DNA of 27,205 nt, taken from IMG/VR virus record IMGVR_UViG_3300022934_000142, positions 1 to 27,205 of that record. One strand, written 5' to 3'. Under the pieces are notes generated by a model. The model did no database searches, was not told the DNA's origin, and saw nothing but the letters and a program-made list of their open reading frames with translations. Below, piece after piece: positions 16,389 through 22,861 of this stretch. Every line of letters begins with the position of its first letter. The stretch's first letter is position 1. The stretch comes from a virus. The position numbers were made by a program, and so were the translations under genes.

Positions 16389-17114
16389 CTAAACCACCTT
16401 TTCTGTCCATATTTCTATTGTACCACCAGCGTTGATTTCTGTCCATGTTCCGCCTGTTGGTACGATTTCTACCCACGCCTCTTGCGTTGAACTATCTGGT
16501 CCATCTGGAAGAACATCCCAGTAAAACTGCCCTGCTGCTGTTTGTATAAATACAGCAGAGACTTCTGATTCAATAAGTTTAACAAAACCACCAGAAGCAA
16601 TTTGCGTAAACAAAGAAACGATATCTGCTTCAGCAAGCTGTATAATACCGCCAAGTGAGCTTTGCGTAAACTCTGCTGTTTGGTTAGACAGAAGAACACG
16701 CACAATGTTTTCAGATGTTGTTTGTGTAAAGTTAGCAGATTGTTCTGACACACCAGTAGCAAATCGCACACCTTCGGTGTCTTGCGTAAAGTTAGCCGAG
16801 TATGAAGATGATGCATCAAATATAGTAATCGGCGTTGTTGTTTGATCAAAGCTCGTTACACTTGCAGACACACCTGTGGCAAAGCGTGTAGGCACCGTGG
16901 TCTGTGTGAATACAGTCGATGACTCCATAATGCCAACGAGAATGCCAACACCAATAGTCGTCTTTGTTGCAATGGCCTCTAACGCTGCTTCACCAACCAT
17001 TGTTAAGTTGCCAGCATTTGATTTAGTAAAGTTCGCAGACGCGGTTTCAGAGGCGGTAAGAATTACCCCCTGATCCGATATAGCCTTTTCTGATATGGCA
17101 ACCGCGCCTAGCAT
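16389..17114 (-). CDS. Repeat-built structural protein with 20-residue FTQ units
   Basis: This 241-aa protein opens with MLGAVAISEKAISDQG, a start related to those of small virion proteins in marine phages. Residues 21-200 consist of nine units of exactly 20 residues, each centred on a motif like SANFTQ at unit positions 6-11 (Q at residues 71, 91, 111, 131, 151, 171 and 191; K at 31 and 51). The regular alternation of small and hydrophobic residues suggests stacked beta strands, a beta-solenoid or fibre shaft. The C-terminus changes to Trp-rich sequence (EAWVEIVPTGGTWTEINAGG), perhaps a cap or attachment point. It lies between a 56-aa gene (TAATG overlap) and the collar fibre. Function is unknown; a spacer or shaft in the tail is my inference. 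Confidence 0.8.
   Translation of the reverse strand: MLGAVAISEKAISDQGVILTASETASANFTKSNAGNLTMVGEAALEAIATKTTIGVGILVGIMESSTVFTQTTVPTRFATGVSASVTSFDQTTTPITIFDASSSYSANFTQDTEGVRFATGVSEQSANFTQTTSENIVRVLLSNQTAEFTQSSLGGIIQLAEADIVSLFTQIASGGFVKLIESEVSAVFIQTAAGQFYWDVLPDGPDSSTQEAWVEIVPTGGTWTEINAGGTIEIWTEKVV
16515..17054 (-). repeat. Nine tandem 60-bp coding repeats, no insertions or deletions
   Basis: The + strand words ttgcgtaaa, ttgtgtaaa, ttgatcaaa, ttgtataaa and related forms recur exactly 60 bases apart, at about 16542, 16602, 16662, 16722, 16782, 16842, 16902, 16962 and 17022. Each encodes F-T-Q or a variant (ATK, FDQ, FIQ, FTK). The sequence between them has diverged, but the spacing is constant, so length is under stronger constraint than sequence. 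Confidence 0.92.
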
Positions 17115-17284
17115 TAGTCAGCTTCCTGTATGGTTAGTTCACCCGCATCAACTTGGCGCAGGATTTCTGCGTAGTGGCGGTTGGCTGGGTCAAGGGGTAC
17201 AAACATTACGTTTTCATCAATCGTAATTTTGATAGTTTTGTTTACACCATCTTCAGCAACATATTGAGCAGACGTAATAATCAT
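17114..17284 (-). CDS. 56-aa conserved small phage protein
   Basis: This short gene fills the space between the fibre at 17281 and the repeat protein at 17114. Its ATG overlaps the upstream stop (ATGA) and its TAA overlaps the downstream start (TAATG). The protein starts MIITSAQYVAEDGVNKTIKI and ends ANRHYAEILRQVDAGELTIQ plus EAD. The C-terminal part is a Pro-Ala-Asn-Arg-His-Tyr helix followed by an acidic end. I recognise closely similar small proteins from the fibre regions of marine phages, so the gene is real. The function is unknown. Part of the pattern (short beta hairpin, then NRHYxEIxxxVxxG) resembles small tail-associated phage proteins, where it might help assembly. Confidence 0.8.
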   Translation of the reverse strand: MIITSAQYVAEDGVNKTIKITIDENVMFVPLDPANRHYAEILRQVDAGELTIQEAD

Positions 17285-18309
17285 AGTTCTGCATCTCCTG
17301 TATATTGAGCAATATTGTAAACTTGACCTGTGGAATTAGCAGTAACAGTAGACCTAAAACCACTTGCGGTTGTAGTGAGAGTGCTAACTGTGCCACCTGA
17401 GTTATCACTGGTAATAGCCGCTGTAGGAGAAGCCCTCATTTCAGGAGAAAATATAAGCGTTCCACGCCTTAATGTATCTGAATTACCAGTGTTTCTTACA
17501 ATGTGAAAATCTATTGTTGTGGTTATTTTTTGATAAAAACGTCTGCATTTCTCAAGCGTAGTGCCGTAGCCCTCGTGTTCAAACGGCGTGGCTGTCTGGC
17601 CTACTTCAAGCTGAACGCCTGTGAGATAAAACGTGCCTGTTTGCGCTATAAAGTTTACTTGGTCATCATGTGCAAAATCGTCAGTTGCAGTGTATGCACC
17701 CCATCCTGTGTGTGGTGTTCCTGCAACATCTGTTCCTGCGGCAAGAACCCAATTAATATTGATACCTGCGCCATTATCATCATTTATTGTACCGCCTGTA
17801 TCGCCGTCAATCGTAATAGTTTTATATTCCCAAGTATCTGCCGTAGATATTGTAAAGCTAGGCGTATTGCTTCTTACTGCATCATCTTGATAAAACAAAA
17901 CGCTATATTTGCCAGTAAGACTGCTACGAACCCAAAAAGACAATGTTAAAGATTTAGCAGAAGAATTCCCATAAGCAAGATGTTGAAGATTTTGTGCTTC
18001 TATTTTATATGTTATTCTAAAATTTTCATCAGCGGCTAAAGTAGTTTCTGCTGTAGTTACTTCTACTTTAAAACTATTTGCAAAGCCCTGTCCACTTGGC
18101 ACCGTTGTAGACTGAGATTGGGTAAAAGCAAGTTCGTCAGTATTTGCTGCATTAGTAGCAATCCTATCAACTGTCTGATAGCCAGATGATGTAGATGATG
18201 CACCACGCTGTGCCACCTGCATAGCCCCATTGATGATGAGGTTGCGTCCTGTCAGGCCACCCGCATCAGCGCTACCAGCTAAATCTGCTATGTCTCTTGC
18301 TCTGCTCAT
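17281..18309 (-). CDS. Tail fibre with carbohydrate-binding-like jelly-roll domain
   Basis: The first ten residues of this 342-aa protein (MSRARDIADL) are a common docking start in marine-phage fibres. From residue 20 on (TGRNLIINGAMQVAQRGASS, GYQTVDRIATN) the sequence follows a beta-sandwich domain well known from phage fibres. It continues through SLTLSFWVRSSLTGKYSVLF, WEYKTITIDGDTGGTINDDN and TGTFYLTGVQLEVGQTATPF, and ends the core at EHEGYGTTLEKCRRFYQK. This layout resembles carbohydrate-binding modules, so receptor or surface-glycan binding is likely. The last 80 residues are a variable Ser/Thr-rich beta region and probably the tip. The stop overlaps the start of the 56-aa gene. It is the largest fibre of the array and a good candidate for a main receptor binder. 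Confidence 0.85.
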   Translation of the reverse strand: MSRARDIADLAGSADAGGLTGRNLIINGAMQVAQRGASSTSSGYQTVDRIATNAANTDELAFTQSQSTTVPSGQGFANSFKVEVTTAETTLAADENFRITYKIEAQNLQHLAYGNSSAKSLTLSFWVRSSLTGKYSVLFYQDDAVRSNTPSFTISTADTWEYKTITIDGDTGGTINDDNGAGININWVLAAGTDVAGTPHTGWGAYTATDDFAHDDQVNFIAQTGTFYLTGVQLEVGQTATPFEHEGYGTTLEKCRRFYQKITTTIDFHIVRNTGNSDTLRRGTLIFSPEMRASPTAAITSDNSGGTVSTLTTTASGFRSTVTANSTGQVYNIAQYTGDAEL

Positions 18310-18322
18310 GTTTAATTACCCT

Positions 18323-18739
18323 TTACGCTACCATGAATGTTATAGCGAGAGATGTCCAACTTGCGTTGTTCGTCATAGTTTGTGCAATCACGTCACCGTC
18401 CGTATCGACATCAAGTCTTGTGATAGAGGTGTTTTGGTTTGCACAAGCAAATATAAGTCGAAGTGAGGGTCTATAACCAGACGGGAGTGTAAAGATTGTA
18501 CTTCCGTTAGACGCGCTGTTCCCGTTTACCAAACCTTGGACACTCACAATGTTGCCTATTTTTCTGTACTGAACATCTCCATAGGGACTGGAAAAGTGCG
18601 TGTATGGTGAGTTTAATGTTGGAGTTATCCAACCACTGTCATTTTGGGGCATTGTGACAATGCCACTACTATCAATCGTCAGCGCGGTGTTGCTGTTCGT
18701 TGGATCTTGGATCTCACTCACTTTCAAGATGCTGGTCAT
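18323..18739 (-). CDS. Small fibre-tip protein (YRKIGN type)
   Basis: The N-terminus of this 138-aa protein, MTSILKVSEIQDPTNSNTAL plus TIDSSGIVTMPQ, is the shared docking module of this array. The rest, from QYRKIGNIVSVQGLVNG through IFTLPSGYRPSLRLIFAC to a hydrophobic end, matches a fibre-head domain common in phages (pattern YRKxGNxVxxxGxV ... TLPxGYRPS). It probably forms a small trimeric beta knob. Spacing to the neighbours is 13 and 5 bases, and the Shine-Dalgarno signal is weak, so translation may depend on coupling. Its receptor is unknown. Confidence 0.8.
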   Translation of the reverse strand: MTSILKVSEIQDPTNSNTALTIDSSGIVTMPQNDSGWITPTLNSPYTHFSSPYGDVQYRKIGNIVSVQGLVNGNSASNGSTIFTLPSGYRPSLRLIFACANQNTSITRLDVDTDGDVIAQTMTNNASWTSLAITFMVA

Positions 18740-18744
18740 ATTTT

Positions 18745-19302
18745 TTACCCTGCGATTTCTGTTGCACTGATGAGAGAGATGAAACGCTCATACGCATCGT
18801 TATCTGTGTCAGTAACTGTTTTATTCAGATGAAACACAGGGTTACTGCCTGCACTCGTTTGAATACCTATCTTATATGTTATTTGACTAGTCGAGCTAGG
18901 TGTATCGTAAAACTGAAAAGTCCCAGTGCTTTCAGGTGTGCTGGCGGCATCTGATGTCCAGTAACTTAATTTAAACGGTGCAACTCCTGTTGTTCTGTTG
19001 CCAGCAGTTGGGTGTCCTAGTTTAGTCGTGTCTCTAAAAAAGAATACAGCGGAGTTGTATGTTGCACCCGCATTGCTCCATTCACCGTTCACCATACCTT
19101 CTAATTTAATTACACTGTTTGTTGATTGCGGCGTGATGTTAACAGTTAGATCAGTAAGCGCTATATTTGAACCTGTTGTAATCGTTATCGTATTAGTGCC
19201 AGTGAACATCGTGTATTGAGTTTGAATAATACCACCTTGAGGCATAATGATCTTGTTGCCAACAGTCTTCGCAGCAATGTTGTCTACATAAAGGGTACTC
19301 AT
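18745..19302 (-). CDS. Small fibre-tip protein ending in an EIAG motif
   Basis: I start this protein (185 aa) at the ATG at 19302 rather than 30 bases upstream, because GAGGAG lies 7 bases before it and the product then begins MSTLYVDNIAAKTVGNKIIM, matching the docking module of the neighbouring genes. The body follows a fibre-head family known from cyanophages: VNITPQSTNSVIKLEGMVN, then FYDTPSSTSQITYKIGIQT, and the end SLISATEIAG. It is probably a beta-sandwich trimer at a fibre end. The start overlaps the stop of an 18-codon reading frame (ATGA). Function in adsorption is inferred from family and context. Confidence 0.8.
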   Translation of the reverse strand: MSTLYVDNIAAKTVGNKIIMPQGGIIQTQYTMFTGTNTITITTGSNIALTDLTVNITPQSTNSVIKLEGMVNGEWSNAGATYNSAVFFFRDTTKLGHPTAGNRTTGVAPFKLSYWTSDAASTPESTGTFQFYDTPSSTSQITYKIGIQTSAGSNPVFHLNKTVTDTDNDAYERFISLISATEIAG

Positions 19303-19355
19303 AACCACTCCTCGCTGGGTACGTCGGGCCAAGTCGGGTTGTCTGGATTAGTCAT
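19299..19355 (-). CDS. Possible 18-aa micro-ORF between two fibre genes
   Basis: Between the C1q-like gene and the EIAG-type gene there is an in-frame ATG, two bases after the upstream TGA, that reads MTNPDNPTWPDVPSEEWL and stops at a TGA overlapping the next ATG. The peptide is acidic and rich in Pro and Trp. GTGGGGTG sits in front of it. It could be a translated micro-gene, a coupling leader that brings ribosomes to the next start, or simply the 50 bases separating two genes. Its clean ATGA junction, like those of the surrounding genes, is the reason for listing it. Confidence 0.4.
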   Translation of the reverse strand: MTNPDNPTWPDVPSEEWL

Positions 19356-19357
19356 AA

Positions 19358-19840
19358 TCACCCCACTAAATATCCACCGAAACTACTATACAACGGGAAA
19401 TACTCCCCACTGTTTCCACGCATGGCGACTACTTGATTAGCATTAAGTTGAAGTGTCTCGCTAAAAGTTACGCTATTGTCGCCAGAGGCATCTTCTTGAC
19501 TGGCAAAATAAGTGTTACTGTAAGCGGTGCCATCTATCATTATATAAAACGTGCCTAATGTAGAGGCGTTGTTTACATAAAAACGACCGTGAATATGATA
19601 AAGACCATCAATCGGAGCAGTAAATTCGCAATCCGTACTATCGTAATGACCACCAATGTTATAATCGACTGTGGTCATTGTGGTAACTTTACCAGTACCA
19701 AACGACACCCAAGATCCACCTGAACCATAAGCACGAAACGCTGGTCGCGCTGGTGTAGTCACACGCCCACTGCTATCAATCGTCAGCGCACTTGTACCAG
19801 CGGCATTGTTAATTGTATCTACATTCAATATCGAAGCCAT
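19358..19840 (-). CDS. C1q/TNF-like jelly-roll fibre-tip protein
   Basis: The N-terminal module of this 160-aa protein, MASILNVDTINNAAGTSALT and IDSSGRVTTP, is shared with the array. From ARPAFRAYGSGG onwards the pattern is that of C1q-like trimeric domains: an opening P-AF, a central F-APIDGLYHIHGRFYV, then LQLNANQVVAMRG and a final SSFGGYLVG. In C1q-like proteins the conserved G-Y-F positions build a ten-strand jelly roll, and the end motif packs the trimer. It may bind protein or glycan receptors. It ends two bases before the micro-ORF and begins 8 bases after the neighbouring gene. A second C1q-like gene is at 24534-25031. Confidence 0.8.
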   Translation of the reverse strand: MASILNVDTINNAAGTSALTIDSSGRVTTPARPAFRAYGSGGSWVSFGTGKVTTMTTVDYNIGGHYDSTDCEFTAPIDGLYHIHGRFYVNNASTLGTFYIMIDGTAYSNTYFASQEDASGDNSVTFSETLQLNANQVVAMRGNSGEYFPLYSSFGGYLVG

Positions 19841-19847
19841 CCGCGCC

Positions 19848-20576
19848 TCACAGTATCGTCAAGTTGCCATCAACCGTAATGCTGGTTGAGGAATCAATGG
19901 TTAGCGGCCCAATAGCCAAAGCATTTTTGGTTGAACCAATGGTGGTGTTTTCGTCAACCGTCTGGTTATTAGTACGGAAAACAGCCGTATCAACAGTAGT
20001 GTTGGTAGTCTGAAACTGCGGCGCGGTTATCTCGCCTACAAACGTACCGCCGCTGGCCTTGCTCACTGTGTCCGTCACGCTAAATGCGCGGAATGCACGA
20101 ATGACAACCTCATCATTCAGCGCCGCGCCACTGGCTAACGTAATCGTGGTGCCACTGCTTGGTGTGTAGTCTACCGTGTCCAGATGAATACCATTTAGGT
20201 ACACATCTACATCATTGCCACTAAACGCCAAAATAGCGCCTGCATTGTCCGCCCCAGTAAATGCTGTCTGACCTGCGGTTGCAATGTACTTATATACCTG
20301 CATTGCGTAAGATAGGGGCTGGTCAACGGCGCGACCAAAGAAGCGCACAACAATCTCATCAGTGTTGGCTGGTGCTTCGGAAAAGGTCAGTGTGTTCGCG
20401 TAGGCTGTGTATGAAGCGCTGGAACCCGGTTCCTGAACCACGTTACCAACAGTCACAAGTATAGCTTCACCGCTGGCTACATTTTGCGCCAGTGTGAAAG
20501 CTGTAGTAGACCCGTCCCCAGTGAACTTCTGGAACGTGATATCACCTACATTTGGATCTATACCTATGTAAGCCAT
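19848..20576 (-). CDS. Fibre protein with two GDGST-type beta domains and a GPLTI tip
   Basis: Residues of about 15-83 of this 242-aa protein form a beta domain with the signature FTGDGSTTAFTL ... VGNVVQEPGSSASYTAY ... LTFSEAP ... VVRFFG. Residues of about 95-165 repeat the same fold (GQTAFTG, DVYLNGIHLDTVDYTPSSGT, LNDEVVIRAFRAF). The end, NALAIGPLTIDSSTSITVDG plus NLTIL, is a tip motif shared with the proteins at 24047 and 21815. Such domains occur in fibre shafts of cyanophage-like fibres. It lacks the MASILKVD opening and instead starts MAYIGIDPNVGDITFQKF. Its start lies in the repeated junction block after the upstream HGDLA stop. It is probably a fibre shaft on which the smaller tips could assemble (inference). 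Confidence 0.8.
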   Translation of the reverse strand: MAYIGIDPNVGDITFQKFTGDGSTTAFTLAQNVASGEAILVTVGNVVQEPGSSASYTAYANTLTFSEAPANTDEIVVRFFGRAVDQPLSYAMQVYKYIATAGQTAFTGADNAGAILAFSGNDVDVYLNGIHLDTVDYTPSSGTTITLASGAALNDEVVIRAFRAFSVTDTVSKASGGTFVGEITAPQFQTTNTTVDTAVFRTNNQTVDENTTIGSTKNALAIGPLTIDSSTSITVDGNLTIL

Positions 20577-20593
20577 TACGCGAGGTCTCCGTG
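20574..20593. repeat. Junction block copy (exact)
   Basis: On the + strand this reads cattacgcgaggtctccgtg. On the coding strand it holds the codons for H-G-D-L-A, the TAA stop and the ATG of the gene at 19848, with GGAGA nine bases before that ATG. It is identical to the blocks at 21412 and 23240. Confidence 0.93.
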
Positions 20594-20986
20594 AATGACA
20601 ATTTGCAGATATGAATAATCAATAAAAGACGTTGCGCTATTATCTCCATAAGTGACAGCAAAATAAAATTTTGATGCTGTACGAGTTTTGCCCGGTATTG
20701 TACTATCATCATAAACACCGCCCATATACGCATTAGCTACAGAAAAATAACCAATATTAAATGCAGATGTGTAAGTGTTATTAGACATTCCATTAGTCCA
20801 ATTCAAATCACCCCGTCCTGTAGACGTGTCTGTAAGACTGCTTGTGTTAAAGCTGTCATCTAGTTGAGGCACAGTCTGGTCAAATAAAGCCCAAGCCTTC
20901 GCACTACCATTAACCACATAAGTAGTATCGACAGACTCGGTGCCTGCATTATTGGCAATGGTGGTGACTCTAAGTTCGCTTGCCAT
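20576..20986 (-). CDS. Array fibre paralogue 1 (KAW ... HGDLA type)
   Basis: This 136-aa protein opens MASELRVTTIANNAGTESVD, followed by YVVNGSAKAWALFDQ. Its core has DDSFNTSSLTDTSTGRGDLN and WTNGMSNNTYTSAFN, and a variable part rich in aromatic residues runs to YSYLQIVIHGDLA. The KAW-x-DSFNxSSxTDxxTG pattern is a known fibre-head domain of marine phages. It is one of six tandem paralogues. Both boundaries are TAATG overlaps within the conserved junction block. Among the six, its closest relative at the KAW segment is the gene at 22844, with a shared 21-base DNA stretch. Confidence 0.82.
   Translation of the reverse strand: MASELRVTTIANNAGTESVDTTYVVNGSAKAWALFDQTVPQLDDSFNTSSLTDTSTGRGDLNWTNGMSNNTYTSAFNIGYFSVANAYMGGVYDDSTIPGKTRTASKFYFAVTYGDNSATSFIDYSYLQIVIHGDLA
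20891..20910. repeat. Internal KAW DNA block, copy in paralogue 1
   Basis: The + strand word ccaagccttcgcactaccat (plus one further base) encodes NGSAKAW and is identical to the block at 23150. A shorter core, caagccttcg, also occurs in paralogues 2 and 3. Confidence 0.9.
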
Positions 20987-21003
20987 TATGCGAGGTCTCC
21001 GTG
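20984..21003. repeat. Junction block copy (one mismatch)
   Basis: The block between paralogues 2 and 1 differs from the exact copies at one base (cattatgcg for cattacgcg). It encodes the HGDLA end of paralogue 2, the stop, and the start of paralogue 1. Confidence 0.93.
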
Positions 21004-21414
21004 TGCATTTGTCATTTGAATGTGTGCATCATATTCGCCAGAGTTGGTTGCTAAGTTTCTTTGTACTTGTGTTGTATAGTTAGATGCAGTTGGTGCGGCA
21101 CCCCTGCGTATGCCTATAGCGACAACATACTGTGTATCAGTACCATCATTTAAACCTGCAATTCCTGAAACAGAATAATTAGCACTTGAGAATGATGACG
21201 ATAAATTTATTTGCGCCTCGCCAGTAGAAACATCACTAACACTTGAATTATTGAAACTGTCATCTACACCGGGAGTTGCTTGATTATATCTTACCCAAGC
21301 CTTCGACAGCCCCTGCTGAAGTGACTGCGTAGCCGCGCCGCCTTCGCTAGTAACAGTTATGTCACCAGCCGATGCAATCCCCCGCAGTTCATCTACCTTT
21401 AGGATACTAGCCAT
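20986..21414 (-). CDS. Array fibre paralogue 2 (KAW ... HGDLA type)
   Basis: The N-terminus of this 142-aa protein, MASILKVDELRGIASAGDIT, carries the shared docking motif. After QSLQQGLSKAWVRYNQ comes DDSFNNSSVSDVSTGEAQIN and SSSFSSANYSVSGIAGLN. A variable tip region (VVAIGIRRGAAPTASNYTTQ) follows, and the protein ends QMTNAHGDLA. The SLxQGL(S/A)K segment is shared with the paralogue at 23242 rather than with its direct neighbours, so adjacent genes are not simple recent duplicates. Both ends lie in junction blocks with one-base overlaps. A role as fibre tip is inferred from the domain. Confidence 0.82.
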   Translation of the reverse strand: MASILKVDELRGIASAGDITVTSEGGAATQSLQQGLSKAWVRYNQATPGVDDSFNNSSVSDVSTGEAQINLSSSFSSANYSVSGIAGLNDGTDTQYVVAIGIRRGAAPTASNYTTQVQRNLATNSGEYDAHIQMTNAHGDLA

Positions 21415-21431
21415 TACGCGAGGTCTCCGTG
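21412..21431. repeat. Junction block copy (exact)
   Basis: The block between paralogues 3 and 2 is identical over 20 bases to those at 20574 and 23240. It encodes HGDLA, the stop and the next start, with GGAGA in Shine-Dalgarno position. Confidence 0.93.
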
Positions 21432-21815
21432 TACTGTTACCTGCATCATTTGTGGGTCAGTTAAATTTAAAGCATTTTCAGAATAGTTAGTGCCTCTAAT
21501 TGCCGCAGTGCTGTGCAACCCATAAGTGTTATCCGCATCTCCTGTGGTAAAAATATTAGTGTAGGAGTTGGTGCTTCCCCTTACAGAAGAAGAACCATTA
21601 GCAGAATAATCACCGTTACCTAGTGTGTTGGTGAAATTACCTTCGTATATACCAGTTCCCTCATCCGTAAAACTAGCTATGTTAAAACTGTCCCGTAATG
21701 CTGGTGTTTGCGCGTTAAGATTGAACCAAGCCTTCGCAGCACTCTGCTTCGTTAGAGTAACTGGCCCAGTTCCTGCGGCATCGGTCAGAGTATCTACATT
21801 CAACACACTTGGCAT
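21414..21815 (-). CDS. Array fibre paralogue 3 (KAW ... HGDLA type)
   Basis: This 133-aa protein starts MPSVLNVDTLTDAAGTGPVT and LTKQSAAKAWFNLNAQTP, followed by ALRDSFNIASFTDEGTGIYE and GNFTNTLGNGDYSANGSSSV. It ends TDPQMMQVTVHGDLA. The PVTLTKQ-x-AAK segment is shared with the paralogue at 23631, and the ALRDSFNIAS segment with the one at 22844, so different parts of the gene have different nearest relatives. Its upstream boundary (TGATG) follows the 63-aa tip gene and lacks the junction block; its 3' end carries the block. It is a probable fibre-tip protein. Confidence 0.82.
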   Translation of the reverse strand: MPSVLNVDTLTDAAGTGPVTLTKQSAAKAWFNLNAQTPALRDSFNIASFTDEGTGIYEGNFTNTLGNGDYSANGSSSVRGSTNSYTNIFTTGDADNTYGLHSTAAIRGTNYSENALNLTDPQMMQVTVHGDLA

Positions 21816-22006
21816 CAGACAATACTCCAGTAACCATTAACGGTGACGGTGGCGTTCTGGGTAATCGGACCCGCGCTTAGACCATTTTGGTCAGCGTCAA
21901 TGGTAAAGTCAGTTGAGATCGTCTGACCATTACGGCGCACGACATTAATGTCAGTTGTTTCCTGACGATTGTCCACCATATTTGCTTCGGCTTTACTAAG
22001 GGCCAT
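21815..22006 (-). CDS. Stand-alone fibre tip module (GPIT type), 63 aa
   Basis: This 63-aa protein has an N-terminal helix (MALSKAEANMVDNRQE) and then VVRRNGQTISTDFTIDADQN and GLSAGPITQNATVTVNGYWS. The second half is homologous by pattern to the last 50 or so residues of the fibre proteins at 19848 (NALAIGPLTI...) and 24047 (NALCAGPLTL...). Here the module exists as its own gene without the GDGST domains. It could form a small trimeric knob or complete a longer fibre by non-covalent assembly. It overlaps the next gene start by TGATG and lies 9 bases after the 119-aa gene. Confidence 0.75.
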   Translation of the reverse strand: MALSKAEANMVDNRQETTDINVVRRNGQTISTDFTIDADQNGLSAGPITQNATVTVNGYWSIV

Positions 22007-22015
22007 TGTGTCCCC

Positions 22016-22375
22016 CTATGCGTAAGGGTTGTCCCCACAGCATGAAGGCCATGCGGCTTTAAGAGCAATGATGCTGTCTGCATCATCACCAGCGGTAGGT
22101 GCATCACGAAGAGCCTGCTTGTCAGCAACGATCTGAGTTGTGTCAGAGTTTGCTTCCAATGCCTTCATGTAATCAGTGTCCAGTGCGGCAAGCAAAGGTG
22201 TCCGCGCCTCGCGTACCTTGTCAGCAAAGATTTCTTTTGCTTTGTCTAAGTCTTCAGTGATTACGCTACCGGACAGTGTCCACGCACCACGAAAGTCACG
22301 ATTTGATGGGACGGTTGCAGTTGACGCCTCAATCTGATTACCGTCTTTGTCCACGATGTATGTTGTAACAGCCAT
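22016..22375 (-). CDS. Tail-fibre-assembly / chaperone-like small protein
   Basis: This 119-aa protein begins VTTYIVDKDGNQIEASTATV, then RDFRGAWTLSGSVITEDLDK. The rest is helical: AKEIFADKVREARTPLLAAL, KALEANSDTTQIVADKQALR, DAP, and LKAAWP near the end. The K-x-x-LRDxP ... AWP pattern resembles the C-terminal part of phage tail-assembly chaperones that act on fibres (Caudo_TAP-like), and this composition is common in marine phages. It is acidic and unlike its beta-rich neighbours, consistent with an assembly factor rather than a virion component. It is encoded in the middle of the fibre array. The chaperone role is inference. Confidence 0.65.
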   Translation of the reverse strand: MAVTTYIVDKDGNQIEASTATVPSNRDFRGAWTLSGSVITEDLDKAKEIFADKVREARTPLLAALDTDYMKALEANSDTTQIVADKQALRDAPTAGDDADSIIALKAAWPSCCGDNPYA

Positions 22376-22385
22376 TATAATACTC

Positions 22386-22844
22386 CTATGCGGCTAGTTC
22401 ATCAGATATGCGCCACGAATTGCGCCATTCTCTAGTATGCGGTAATTGTTGCTTTTTGCATATTACCATCTTCGGCTTATTGCCGCTATCCCAATTCTTC
22501 CAGACGTGCTGTGGCACATCTTTTTGAATTAGGTATTCAATTGCTTCTTCTTCAGTCATTGCTGGCATTGGCTCTGTCTGGTGCAACAGATAGCCCCGTG
22601 TATGCTTCTTGAAGTCGGGCTGTGCTTCGTCCTTTGCCAGTTCCCAGTAAACCCACACAGGTGGTAAAATGCCACCCTGCAAAGCGCAAGCCATCCAGTT
22701 GGGGTCAGGCACAAGTATCTTAGCGCACTCATCCACGCTGTCTTCGTAGACAACACGATAGTCTGACTGCACACCGTCTAGGTTTTCCTTTGCCCAGCAT
22801 AGGCGGTCAAACAAATGTGTCCCTTGAAACTCTGGTGTTTGCAT
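22386..22844 (-). CDS. Conserved marine-phage protein, possible fibre assembly factor
   Basis: This 152-aa protein is acidic, Trp-rich and mixed alpha/beta: MQTPEFQGTHLFDRLCWAKE, VDECAKILVPDPNWMACALQ, WVYWELAKDEAQPDFKKHTR. It ends MVICKKQQLPHTREWRNSWR followed by ISDELAA. The LPxTREWRNSWR end resembles a short motif seen in phage proteins encoded beside tail-assembly chaperones (LPxDRxFRNAW). No enzyme motif or membrane segment is visible. It starts in a diverged copy of the junction block, one base overlapping the upstream stop, and precedes the 119-aa chaperone-like gene by 10 bases. The two probably work together. Function is not established. Confidence 0.65.
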   Translation of the reverse strand: MQTPEFQGTHLFDRLCWAKENLDGVQSDYRVVYEDSVDECAKILVPDPNWMACALQGGILPPVWVYWELAKDEAQPDFKKHTRGYLLHQTEPMPAMTEEEAIEYLIQKDVPQHVWKNWDSGNKPKMVICKKQQLPHTREWRNSWRISDELAA

Positions 22845-22861
22845 TATGCTAAGTCTCCGTG
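22842..22861. repeat. Junction block copy (diverged)
   Basis: The block at the 3' end of paralogue 4 reads cattatgctaagtctccgtg, three mismatches from the exact form, but still encodes HGDLA, a TAA stop and the ATG of the 152-aa gene. GGAGA is kept. Confidence 0.88.

Noticed and set aside
16515-17054. CRISPR-like array because of the regular 60-base spacing
   Set aside because: The spacing lies inside one open frame, the repeated word is short and degenerate, and no cas genes are present. It is a protein repeat.
17503-17949. Cys-rich 148-aa + strand frame that could suggest a metal protein
   Set aside because: Antisense to the carbohydrate-binding-like fibre gene. The cysteines arise from reverse-complement Ala/Thr codons and show no regular knuckle spacing.
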